Source of the DNA: Hymenobacter cellulosivorans
GTDB taxonomy: Bacteria; Bacteroidota; Bacteroidia; Cytophagales; Hymenobacteraceae
Direction: 5' to 3'
Assembly: GCF_022919135.1 (NCBI RefSeq)
Contig: NZ_CP095049.1
Span: 5,088,501 to 5,152,500 of the forward strand
DNA: 64,000 nt
Position numbers and translations under genes: made by a program. This document shows positions 34,341-41,916 of this stretch, piece after piece; the stretch's first letter is position 1, and the number at the start of each line of letters is the position of its first letter. The notes under the pieces are model-generated. The model did no database searches, was not told where the DNA came from, and saw only the letters and a list, made by a program, of their open reading frames with translations.

Positions 34341-35225
34341 ATGAAACCTCTTATCATAGTGGCCGGCGCAACCGGCGACTTAGGCGGCCGTATCGTGGCG
34401 GCCCTGTGCCAGCGCGGCGCTTCCGTTCGGGCCCTGGTGCGCCCCGGCACCGACTCCGCCATCTTAACCAGCCTGAGCCAGCACGGCGCGCAGGTACAAC
34501 CCGTTGAATTCACCGACCCAGCCGCCCTGACCCGCGCCTGCGAGGGCGGCAGCTGCGTGGTATCGGCGCTGGCCGGGCTGCGCGAGGTCATCGTGGATAC
34601 CCAGGCCCGGTTGCTGGCGGCGGCCGTCGCGGCGGGCGTACCACGCTTTATTCCCTCCGATTTTTGTAGCGACTACACCCAGCAGCTCCCGGGCACCAAC
34701 CGCAACTTCGACCTGCGCCGGGAATTTCAAACCCAGCTGGAGCAAACCCCAGTTGCCGCTACTTCTATTCTCAACGGGGCCTTTGCCGAGGTATTGACCT
34801 ACAACATTCCGCTGCTCGATTTCAAGCAGCAGCAGGTCGGATACTGGGAAGATGCCGACTGGAAAATCGACTTCACAACCAAGGATGATACGGCCGCCTA
34901 CACCGCCGCCGCCGCGCTGGACCCAGACACCCCGCGCTTCCTGCGTATTGCCAGCTTTCAGCCCAGCCCGCGGGAGCTGGTCATGCTGGCCGAGGCGGCG
35001 GGCCGGGGCCGGTTTGAGCTAGTCCGGCTCGGCTCCCGCCACGAGCTGGCCACCCGCGTGCAACAGGTCCGGGCGGCCAACCCGGCGGGGGAACAGCAGC
35101 TTTACGCCGACTGGCAGCAGATGCAATACCTGCTAAGCATGTTCAGCGTGCAAAACCAGCCGCTCGACAATGCCCGCTACCCCGACCTGACCTGGACTCC
35201 TTTTCTCTCCTTTCTTACGGCTTAG
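34341..35225 (+). CDS. NmrA-like NAD(P)-binding reductase
   Basis: A 294-residue atypical SDR. The N-terminal Rossmann motif VAGATGDLGGR (about 8-18) is followed by RPGTDS, which binds the adenine-ribose in NmrA/isoflavone-reductase-like proteins, and FIPSDFCSDYTQ. The family includes aromatic alcohol reductases and redox-sensor proteins. The substrate is unknown. The ATG at 34341 is preferred over the ATG at 34278. Its stop is 4 bases before the hydrolase start, so they form one operon. Confidence 0.85.
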   Translation: MKPLIIVAGATGDLGGRIVAALCQRGASVRALVRPGTDSAILTSLSQHGAQVQPVEFTDPAALTRACEGGSCVVSALAGLREVIVDTQARLLAAAVAAGVPRFIPSDFCSDYTQQLPGTNRNFDLRREFQTQLEQTPVAATSILNGAFAEVLTYNIPLLDFKQQQVGYWEDADWKIDFTTKDDTAAYTAAAALDPDTPRFLRIASFQPSPRELVMLAEAAGRGRFELVRLGSRHELATRVQQVRAANPAGEQQLYADWQQMQYLLSMFSVQNQPLDNARYPDLTWTPFLSFLTA

Positions 35226-35229
35226 TCTT

Positions 35230-36171
35230 ATGCAACCTCTGCCTTCTGCTTCCCTGGGAATCTACGCCGATGAGGAGCTCGTTAAGCGCCTGCCCGGCTT
35301 CACCAACCATTATGCCACCGTCAATGGCGTGCGGCTGCACTACGTGGAAGGTGGCCACGGCCCGGCCTTGGTGTGCCTGCCGGGCTGGCCCCAAACCTGG
35401 TACTCGTTCCACCCTATTGCCACCGAACTGGCCCGGCACTACCGGGTTATTCTGGTCGATATTCGCGGAATGGGCAGCTCCGACAAGCCCGCCACCGGCT
35501 ACGACAAGAAGACGATGGCCCAGGATATTTATGAGTTGCTACGCTACCTGGGCCTAGCCAAAGCCTCGCTGCTGGGCCACGACATCGGCGGCATGGTAGC
35601 CAGCAGCTTTGCGTTTAATTACCCGCAGGCAACTGAAAAGCTTATCATCGCCGACGGGGCGCACCCCAGTGAAGGCATGCGGCACATGCCGCTACTGCCC
35701 GCGGCCGGCTCCTTTACCCAGAAAATGGACGACCAACACCCCTACCCCTGGTGGATGGCCTTCAACCAGGTGAAGGAGCTACCCGAGCAGTTGCTGGCCG
35801 GGCGGTTTCACCTTCTGCTGGACTACCTCTTCGGCTACGTAATGCTGGATGAGACCCGAATGTCGGCTTTCGACCGGGCGCTGTACGCTGCCGTCTACAA
35901 TGAGCCGGAGAACATCCGGGCCTCCAATGCCTGGTACCAAGCCTTCGAGCAAGATATTGCCGATGCTCAGCAGTACGCCCGCCTGTCGATGCCGGTTTTG
36001 GGTATCGGGAGTTATGTCTCCTACAACTACCTGCAAATGAGCCTACCCTACCTGGCTGACGATGTGCGGGTTGTGGGCCTGATGGATAGCGGCCACTATA
36101 TGTTCGAGGAAAAGCCGGCCCGCGTGCTGGAAGCCGTTCTGGACTTTTTGCAAGAGCCCGCCGCGCAGTAG
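35230..36171 (+). CDS. Alpha/beta hydrolase, epoxide hydrolase/dehalogenase-like
   Basis: A 313-residue alpha/beta hydrolase. The oxyanion-hole region is LPGWPQTW (about 50-57), and the nucleophile elbow is GHDIGG with Asp118, not Ser. This puts it with epoxide hydrolases and haloalkane or fluoroacetate dehalogenases. The catalytic His is likely in DSGHYMFEEKP near the end. The actual substrate is unknown. The gene partners the NmrA-like reductase and perhaps the AraC regulator in a detoxification-type unit. Confidence 0.88.
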   Translation: MQPLPSASLGIYADEELVKRLPGFTNHYATVNGVRLHYVEGGHGPALVCLPGWPQTWYSFHPIATELARHYRVILVDIRGMGSSDKPATGYDKKTMAQDIYELLRYLGLAKASLLGHDIGGMVASSFAFNYPQATEKLIIADGAHPSEGMRHMPLLPAAGSFTQKMDDQHPYPWWMAFNQVKELPEQLLAGRFHLLLDYLFGYVMLDETRMSAFDRALYAAVYNEPENIRASNAWYQAFEQDIADAQQYARLSMPVLGIGSYVSYNYLQMSLPYLADDVRVVGLMDSGHYMFEEKPARVLEAVLDFLQEPAAQ

Positions 36172-36220
36172 CAACCTTGGCCGGGGGCTGGTTGCGCAGG
36201 GTTCCCGGCCAACGTTGCTA
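36169..36220. terminator. Long hairpin between convergent genes
   Basis: A 17-base stem with one mismatch (36169-36185 with 36204-36220) that overlaps the hydrolase stop codon. No T run follows, but the position between convergent genes supports a terminator. Confidence 0.6.
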
Positions 36221-36238
36221 TTGTGTAGTGGTAGCGCC

Positions 36239-36640
36239 CTACCCTAGGGTTGGCTGATGAATGAAGTGAGCGGGGGCTGGCTCGGGCTGCGCTTTTCCTA
36301 CCCGGCCCAGGTGCGTATCCTGGAAGCCGGTAGCGTGCTTGAGGCCGTAGCCCAGCAGCCGGTCGAAGGCGCTGTGAAAGAGGAGTACCGTGCCTGCCAG
36401 CAGCAGCACAGGCTGGGCCAACCACCAGCCGGCCAGGCCCACGGCCACGGCCAAGGCCTTGTGGTGAGCAAGATTATAGCAAATGGCGCCTACCCGGGGG
36501 CCGGCCAGGTAGCCGATCATGCTCAGGTCGGGGAGCAGGAAGGTGGCTGGCAGCACCCACCACGCGTAGGGCAGGTGGTTGAAGATTGCCAGGGCCAGCA
36601 GTGCTTGAGCCAGTTCTTCGAGTTTCAGCAGGTTTTTCAT
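36239..36640 (-). CDS. DUF4260 membrane protein
   Basis: A 133-residue membrane protein. LLPDLSMIGYLAGPRVGAICYNLAHH (split across two segments) and FDRLLGYGLKHATGFQDTHLG are characteristic of the DUF4260 family. Three or four membrane segments are likely. The function is unknown. The start is the ATG at 36640 (MKNLLKLEEL); the longer frame to 36745 has an unconvincing N-terminus. Confidence 0.85.
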   Translation of the reverse strand: MKNLLKLEELAQALLALAIFNHLPYAWWVLPATFLLPDLSMIGYLAGPRVGAICYNLAHHKALAVAVGLAGWWLAQPVLLLAGTVLLFHSAFDRLLGYGLKHATGFQDTHLGRVGKAQPEPAPAHFIHQPTLG

Positions 36641-36733
36641 ATGCGAGAAGTAAGAGTGCTTAGATAAAATTGAATACCCAAAGGTCCTCTCGCGCGGCCA
36701 CACCCAACGATAACAAAAGCTAAGAAATAACAG

Positions 36734-36757
36734 AGCCGGGCCCAAATGGGTCCGGCT
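36734..36757 (-). terminator. Hairpin after the Crp-type regulator gene
   Basis: A ten-base stem with one G-T pair (36734-36743 with 36748-36757) around a four-base AAAT loop. It lies just after the stop of the regulator on the minus strand. The T-rich tail is weak. Confidence 0.55.
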
Positions 36758-36762
36758 TCTGC

Positions 36763-37359
36763 TTACGGCTTCTTGCCCGGTTTTCGCGCCACCCGCGCCC
36801 GAATGCGGCTTAATGAAACCGGTGTAACACCCAAGTAGTTGGCCACCAGATGCTGGGGAATGCGCTCCAGAATCTTGGTTTTTCCACTGGACAGCAGCGC
36901 CTGGTAGCGCTCCTCCGGCGAAAGCAGCAGTTGCTCGACCAAGCGGGCGTCGGTGCCGAGCAGGTGGTATTCGGCTACCAGGCGCGCAAACCGCTCGTAC
37001 ACCGGGCGCTCATCGCAGAGCTGGCGCAGCACGGCGTAATCAAATACAACGAGCTCGGTGTCGGTGAGGGCCTGGATGCTGAGTTGGCTGGGCTGGCCCG
37101 TCAGGCAACTCGGGTAATCGCCCAGCAGGTGGTTTTCGAAGAAAAAGTACGTGGTGCGCTCATCCCCATTGGGGCGGGAATAGTAGAGTCGGCAGTTGCC
37201 GCTGAGCACCAGAGCCAACTCGGGCCGGTGCTCGCCGACTTGCACAAAATGTTCCCCGCGGGCTAGGTGGCGCGGACGCAGGGCCTCGGCCAGCGGCTGC
37301 CAGTCGGCATCCGTCAGCGCGGGAATAAAGCGGTGCAGGTAGGCACGAAGCGGGTGCAT
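36763..37359 (-). CDS. Crp/Fnr-family transcriptional regulator
   Basis: A 198-residue regulator. The cyclic-nucleotide-binding-like beta barrel (about 20-125: HFVQVGEHRPELALVLSGNC, and DYPSCLTGQPSQLSI) is followed by a helical linker and a C-terminal helix-turn-helix (LVANYLGVTPVSLSRIRARV). Many Bacteroidota Crp relatives of this kind do not bind cAMP, so the ligand is unknown. It is close to the HxlR gene in the same orientation, but no shared transcript is evident. Confidence 0.88.
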   Translation of the reverse strand: MHPLRAYLHRFIPALTDADWQPLAEALRPRHLARGEHFVQVGEHRPELALVLSGNCRLYYSRPNGDERTTYFFFENHLLGDYPSCLTGQPSQLSIQALTDTELVVFDYAVLRQLCDERPVYERFARLVAEYHLLGTDARLVEQLLLSPEERYQALLSSGKTKILERIPQHLVANYLGVTPVSLSRIRARVARKPGKKP

Positions 37360-37384
37360 AAGCAGGAAGTAGTCAGCTGGGAGT

Positions 37385-37771
37385 CTAGTAAGTATCCGGC
37401 GGGGTGGTTGCCGGCCCCGCTACTGCGTTGCCCGCGTCGAGGCGCTGCTGATGCTGGGTGCCCCACGCTTTCAGGACCTCAATCACGGGGTCGAGGGTGC
37501 GTGCATAGGGCAGGGCGTGGTATTCGACCAGCACGGGCGGCCCGGGATGCACCGTGCGGGCAATGAACTGATGGGCTTCCAGATCCTTCAACTCCTTGGC
37601 CAGCACTTTGGTGGAGATGCCCGGCACGCTGCGCTCCAGCCCACGAAAATGCCGGGTGCCGGCGTTGAGGGCCACGATAATCTGAAGCTTCCACTTGCCA
37701 TTAACCACCAGCAAGGCGTTGCGCAAGGCCTGCATCGTGTGCACGCATTCAGAGCTTTCGGGAGTAGTCAT
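37385..37771 (-). CDS. HxlR-family transcriptional regulator
   Basis: A 128-residue winged-helix regulator of the HxlR/YodB type. A single N-terminal Cys (SSECVHTMQALR) is followed by VVNGKWKLQIIVAL, GLERSVPGISTKVLAKEL and the wing with VEYHALPYARTLDPVI. YodB-like members sense quinones and electrophiles through that Cys and repress azoreductase genes. Here the divergent neighbour is an azoreductase, so the same scheme is likely. Confidence 0.92.
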   Translation of the reverse strand: MTTPESSECVHTMQALRNALLVVNGKWKLQIIVALNAGTRHFRGLERSVPGISTKVLAKELKDLEAHQFIARTVHPGPPVLVEYHALPYARTLDPVIEVLKAWGTQHQQRLDAGNAVAGPATTPPDTY

Positions 37772-37801
37772 GGCAGTAGAACATAGGACAAAAGCGGTTA
37801 C

Positions 37802-37833
37802 GTAGCCTGATTACCTGCTGGTAATCAGGCTAC
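37802..37833. promoter_or_regulatory. 32-base palindrome between hxlR-type and azoR genes
   Basis: Perfect arms of 14 bases (37802-37815 and 37820-37833, starting gtagcctgattacc) around TGCT. The palindrome lies 31 bases before the regulator start. It has no T run and is between divergent genes, so it is a good candidate operator for the HxlR protein. Confidence 0.6.
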
Positions 37834-37882
37834 CGGCACGTAATCTGAAGTGGCGGCAAGGTACAAACAAAGGAACAGCTGA

Positions 37883-37904
37883 TTACTTGAGGTAAGCTGA
37901 GTAC
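37883..37904. promoter_or_regulatory. Second possible HxlR/YodB-type site
   Basis: The stretch attacttgaggtaag followed by CTGAGTACC resembles the TACT-n-AGTA type sites bound by YodB/HxlR proteins. It is about 105 bases before the azoreductase start. The match is partial. Confidence 0.35.
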
Positions 37905-38008
37905 CCACTACCTGACTGGGCTACTCAAGTGGGCGGGCAGTCATCCACGGCCGGTGGGCCACCGGTGGCCAGCACGCAGTTCATCACCTTTTTTACCTCC
38001 TTTTTTTT

Positions 38009-38644
38009 ATGCAGATCCTGCAAATCATTTCCAGCGCCCGGGGCGCCGAGTCCTACAGCACCCGCCTCAGCCAGGGCATCATCGACCAGCTGCGGGCTGC
38101 CGAGCCTGCTAGCACTGTGGTGGTGCGCGACGTGGCCACCCAGCCGTTTCCGCACCTCGAAGAAGCTCACCTGCAGGCCTACTTCACGCCGGCCGAGGGC
38201 CGCTCGCCCGAGCAGCAGCAGGCCGTGCGCCATTCCGACGAAGCCATTGCCCAGGTCATGGCGGCCGATGTGCTCGTCATCGGGGTGCCGTTCTACAACT
38301 TCAGCATTCCTTCCTCGCTCAAGTCCTGGCTCGACCACCTCACCCGGGCCAACCTCACGTTCCGCTATACATCCACCGGCCCGGAAGGCCTTATTACGGG
38401 CAAAAAAGTGTACCTGGCCGTGGCCAGCGGCGGCATCTACTCCGAAGGTCCCATGCAGCCCTACGATTTTGCCACGCCGTATCTGCGCTGGATGCTCGGC
38501 TTTCTGGGGATGACGGATGTAACCGTAGCCCGGGCGGAAGGAGTCAAGCTGCCGGAATTTGAACCCAGTGCCTTGCAAAAGGGCCTGGAGAGCGTAAGCG
38601 CCGCAACCAGGCGAGTTGCGGCGGCCCCGGCGGCTTCCTTATAG
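38009..38644 (+). CDS. azoR: FMN-dependent NADH azoreductase
   Basis: A 211-residue flavodoxin-fold reductase that reduces quinones and azo dyes with NADH. It starts MQILQIISSARGAESYS. The FMN-binding VIGVPFYNFSIPSSLKSWLD (about 90-110) and VASGGIYSEGPMQPYDF are clear. It is divergent from the HxlR regulator across palindromic sites. A long hairpin follows directly. Its 3' end is covered on the other strand by the tail of the truncated peptidase frame. Confidence 0.93.
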   Translation: MQILQIISSARGAESYSTRLSQGIIDQLRAAEPASTVVVRDVATQPFPHLEEAHLQAYFTPAEGRSPEQQQAVRHSDEAIAQVMAADVLVIGVPFYNFSIPSSLKSWLDHLTRANLTFRYTSTGPEGLITGKKVYLAVASGGIYSEGPMQPYDFATPYLRWMLGFLGMTDVTVARAEGVKLPEFEPSALQKGLESVSAATRRVAAAPAASL

Positions 38645-39807
38645 GCATACCCCAGCCGTTGCTGTGGCTTGGGCACAGCAACGGCTGGGATTATCCCCAA
38701 TTTTTCGAACCTCACTGCTTTGTAGTTGTCCGTCAACTCCCAATCAATCAGCAGATTTTGCGGATCAAACCCCACTTTCGCCGGCCGGCCAGGTACGGTC
38801 AATACAACAGTCTGCCGGCCGGATCGGATTAGATGCTTTTGCCGGTAGAGCGGCTGGCCCGGCTCCTTTCCATCCTTGGTTGGGGCAAAGACGCCGATTT
38901 CTACCCACTCCTTCATCGGTTGTTTGATTTCCGTGCCGATGCTGTCTACGACCAGCTTGCTGGCCTGCAAGGTGAGCGTGACCTGCCAGGCGCCGCCGTT
39001 GAGCGGTTTGGCGGTGGCCGTTTCCGTCGCCAGCTCCCAGAAGGTATTGGCCTTGAACAGGTCGTGCAGCAACGGTTGGAGCGAGTCGGGCGTGACGGTC
39101 TGCAACTCCTGGTACAGGTCCAGCGAGGTGGGCCGGGGCAGCGTGCCGGGGCGGTGGTGAGCCAGCAACTGCCGGAGCGCCCCGTTTACCCGGTCGCGGC
39201 CTATATACTGACTCAGGGCGTACAGCGCCAGGGGGCCTTTGCGGTAGCTCTGGTACCAGCCATTGGCTTGCAGCAGCGGCAGGGCGGCCCGGGTACGCGG
39301 GGTCTCGTTTTCTTCCCGCAGAAAACTCAGCAGCCGCTGCAGGTGCTCGGTTCCGTAGTGGTCCTCCAGCACGCCCATAGCCGAGTACCACGCCAGGCTT
39401 TCGGTAATCAGGCCGGCGCCCTCCACGTAGGCCTGCTTGAGTTGATTGCCCCACCACTGGTGCGCTACCTCGTGCGCCACCGCGGCCGTTACCAGGTCAA
39501 AGCCCCGCTCATCAGCTTTGGGGTTCAGCAGAAAAAAGCCCTCCTCGGCCGTGATGTTGATGGGTGCCGCGTGGTGGCCGAAGCCGTAGCTGGGATGAGC
39601 CACAAAGTGCAGCTGCCGGTGCGGGTAAGGGCCAAACTGCCGGGTGTAATAGTCGAGCGAAGCCTGGGCACTCCGGACCATGCGCACCGGGTTTTCCGTC
39701 GGCCCCGGCGGGTAGTAAATCTGGATGGCAACCTCCGTCTGCGGCCCCACCGAGCTGCGCCATTTGCCTTCCTGCACCGCGTAATCCGCCGAGAAGAAGG
39801 GAGTCCA
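38461..39807 (-). pseudogene. M1-family aminopeptidase half of an ABC-permease/peptidase protein, truncated
   Basis: The reading frame has the zinc motif HEVAHQWWGN and a Glu 20 residues after the second His (AGLITESLAWYSA), the spacing seen in ABC-permease/M1 fusion proteins of Bacteroidota. The good similarity region runs from PFFSADYAVQEGKW (about 39801) to LLIDWELTDNYKAV (about 38715). The membrane part that normally precedes it is missing. The sequence upstream of 39807 belongs to a kinase gene on the other strand. The family-like part ends near 38715, and the frame then runs on through the azoR hairpin into azoR antisense before stopping at 38461. This is best read as a truncated remnant, although a fragment from the ATG at 39777 could still be made. 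Confidence 0.75.
38651..38689 (+). terminator. Hairpin after azoR
   Basis: A perfect 16-base stem (38651-38666 with 38674-38689) and a 7-base loop. There is no long T run. It directly follows the azoR stop, inside the antisense peptidase frame. Confidence 0.65.
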
Positions 39808-39950
39808 ACGCAGCTACGGTGCCGCTGGCCCGGGAACTGGACTATTTGCGGGACTACGTGAGTTTGCAGCAGCTCCGCTACAAAAGCACTCCGGTGGTAG
39901 ACCTGCAGATAACGGAGGAAACGCCTACAAACACAGCCCTGCCCGCTTGG
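39801..39950 (+). pseudogene. Fragment of a LytS-type sensor histidine kinase
   Basis: The plus-strand frame from 39801 reads ESNAATVPLARELDYLRDYV followed by SLQQLRYKS, which is the helix after the phospho-accepting region in LytS/YehU-type kinases. The helices before it and the ATPase domain are missing. The left junction is within a few bases of the peptidase remnant. The right end merges into LytTR sequence at about 39945-39985, so the exact boundary is uncertain. Confidence 0.65.
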
Positions 39951-40196
39951 AACCGGGCGCCCTGCAAGTGCGGGAGCTTTGCCAAGCTGGAAGAGCTGCT
40001 GCCCGCCCAGCATTTTGCCCGCGTGCACCGGTCGTTCCTAGTTGCCATTGACAAAATTGACCATATCGAGAAAAACCGGATTCAGATTGCCGACCACCTC
40101 ATTCCTATCAGCGATACCTACGCCGAGGCCTTCTACAACATGCTAAAAGGCTGCAGTAGGCACCATAGGCCGAGGTATTTGAGTAGCAGCGGGTAG
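39950..40196 (+). pseudogene. LytTR DNA-binding domain fragment
   Basis: From about 39976 the frame reads SFAKLEELLPAQHFARVHRS, then FLVAIDKIDHIEKNRIQIAD, then HLIPISDTYAEAFYNML, a clear LytTR domain as found at the C-terminus of LytR/AlgR-type response regulators. The receiver domain is absent. It is in the same frame as the kinase piece, as if deletions fused the remains of a kinase gene and a regulator gene. Both pieces are too short to function as the parent proteins. Confidence 0.7.
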
Positions 40197-40413
40197 GGGC
40201 CAGACCGGTCTATGCCAAAGCCGGACAGCGGCTCTTGGGTATTTCTGCTGAAAAATGGCTCAGCCTTTCACAGACCAATTCGACTTGTTCAGATACGGAT
40301 ATAAGCCCTTCGGCAAGTACTGCTGCGTTAAGAATCGTGGCCGGTAGATATTGCCTCGCTGTTTAGCAATACCCAGCAACCGCTCCCTTTTTCTACACAC
40401 TACTTGCACAACA

Positions 40414-41115
40414 ATGGCTTTAACTGCACACCCGTTCCATCCGACTACGGGAGAACTGCTGCCCACCTACCGCGACGCCTACCTGCGGGGCGACTTGTCC
40501 GGTAAAAATGCTGATTTGGTAGACGCCTACCTCAAAGCCAACCCCAACGAGGGTGATGAGGCGCTAAAACGTTTTTACGCCCTGCGCGAGAAGGGTCACA
40601 ATGTGCGCCCCGTCGGCTGGCTGCAGCACCAGTTTCACCTGATGCGCACCGAGCCGGTTCGGTTCCGTCGGCGCGCGGGCTCTATCGTGCTGGTGGGCGC
40701 TCTGCTGAGTGGAGCCGTGCTGGCCGGTACCAACCTGCCGTCCGCCGGCCGCATTGCCGTACCCACCACGACTATTGCTGCGGCCAGCGCAGAAATGGTG
40801 AGCGTGGCCGCTGAGGCTACCGCCACTAAGAAGATGGCGGTGGTGAAGGGTCGGATTCTGGACGAGAATGGTCGCCCACTGGTAGGCGCCACGGTGCTGG
40901 ACAAAATCAGCGGCCGCGGTGTCACGACCAACGCGCAGGGTGATTATTCGATGTTTGTAGCGCCAAACCAGGCCTCGGAGCTGCAGTTTGGCTACGGCGG
41001 CTACACCGAAGACGAAGTACGGGTAAAAGGAAGCAGCACCCAGAACGTAACCTTGCTGCCGCGCATGAACGATACGGAAACGACCACCAAGAAACGCCAC
41101 TGGTGGCAGTTCTAG
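40414..41115 (+). CDS. Membrane protein with carboxypeptidase-like regulatory domain
   Basis: A 233-residue protein from the ATG at 40414. The N-terminal cytoplasmic part (about 1-85) includes LKRFYALREKGHNVRPVGW. One membrane segment (about 88-108) and an Ala-rich stretch follow. Then comes a beta-sandwich of the CarboxypepD_reg-like type (about 148-222), VVKGRILDENGRPLVGATV and GRGVTTNAQGDYSM. The same domain starts SusC-like and TonB receptors, but here it is attached to a single-span membrane protein. The end is charged (TETTTKKRHWWQF). The role is unknown. Confidence 0.8.
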   Translation: MALTAHPFHPTTGELLPTYRDAYLRGDLSGKNADLVDAYLKANPNEGDEALKRFYALREKGHNVRPVGWLQHQFHLMRTEPVRFRRRAGSIVLVGALLSGAVLAGTNLPSAGRIAVPTTTIAAASAEMVSVAAEATATKKMAVVKGRILDENGRPLVGATVLDKISGRGVTTNAQGDYSMFVAPNQASELQFGYGGYTEDEVRVKGSSTQNVTLLPRMNDTETTTKKRHWWQF

Positions 41116-41241
41116 AAAGGCGGCTACTCACTGCCGGGTTTTAGAATGGCAAAACGCGGACTGCGCACGGCCAAGTACTTGCTGCCGGTGCGCCCGCACT
41201 CAACTTAACTTTTCTCAACACTTTACTACGTATTGCTTCCC

Positions 41242-41604
41242 ATGGCAACCCCCAAACAAACCGTTCAAGATATCTTGTCCGAACTGCCCACCCTACTGGC
41301 TGTAGCCGTTGTAGAAACTGAAACCGGCATGCCGCTGGCTTCGCACGCTAACATTGCCGACTTCGACATCGAAACGGCGGCTGCCTACAACACGGAGGTA
41401 GTGAAGGCTAAGCTCAAAGCCATCCAGGCCCTGAAGCTCAACCAGAAAGTGCAGGACATCCTGCTGACCCTGACCGACCAGCTGCACCTGCTGAAGCTGT
41501 CGAGCGACGGGGACATGTTCATCTATTTGGCCGTCAACGCCCGGGATACCAACCTGGCCCAGGCCCGTCAGATCCTGAAGGCCCACTCGGCGGTGTTGAG
41601 CTAG
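41242..41604 (+). CDS. Roadblock/LC7-like domain protein
   Basis: A 120-residue single-domain protein. LLAVAVVETETGMPLASH and a central helix (YNTEVVKAKLKAIQALKLN), then ILLTLTDQLHLLKLSSDGDM and FIYLAVNARDTNLAQARQIL, match the roadblock/LC7 (MglB-like) fold. MglB-type proteins stimulate small Ras-like GTPases that set cell polarity in gliding bacteria. No MglA gene is adjacent, so a partner is not evident. The ATG at 41242 is preferred. A very long terminator hairpin follows. Confidence 0.75.
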   Translation: MATPKQTVQDILSELPTLLAVAVVETETGMPLASHANIADFDIETAAAYNTEVVKAKLKAIQALKLNQKVQDILLTLTDQLHLLKLSSDGDMFIYLAVNARDTNLAQARQILKAHSAVLS

Positions 41605-41621
41605 CCTGACTTTATCCCCAC

Positions 41622-41666
41622 AAGCCCAAGAGCCCGTCGGTAATGTACCGACGGGCTCTTGGGCTT
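41622..41666. terminator. Very long terminator hairpin after the roadblock gene
   Basis: A perfect 21-base stem (41622-41642 with 41646-41666) and a 3-base loop, the second longest perfect stem in the window. It probably serves transcripts from both sides. Confidence 0.85.
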
Positions 41667-41916
41667 ACTTCACCCCGAAGTTCTTGTAGCTTACCTCTGC
41701 CAACAAGCTACGGTGGCCGCGCTGATTGGGCTCAAATTGCGGTGCCCTAAGTGACGGGCGGGGCGGGCTGCCGCGCCCCACTGCCCATGTAGCTAGCCGG
41801 CCTTAGCAAAGGCCACTGCTTGAAGCTGGCCAATCGGCAACAGGAACGCCCGCCCCGGGCCCTGTACCTGGCCTGGTTTCACTAGCGCTGCGGTAGACCA
41901 GAACGTCAGCAAGTTC
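41667..41916. other. Intergenic region at the 3' end of the xylan operon
   Basis: Together with the terminator it forms a gene-free stretch of 312 bases. No gene, clear hairpin or repeat is seen apart from weak GC-rich pairing near 41755-41790. Confidence 0.4.

Noticed and set aside
37802..37833. Palindrome read as a rho-independent terminator
   Set aside because: It is between divergent genes and lacks a T run on either strand, so an operator is more likely.
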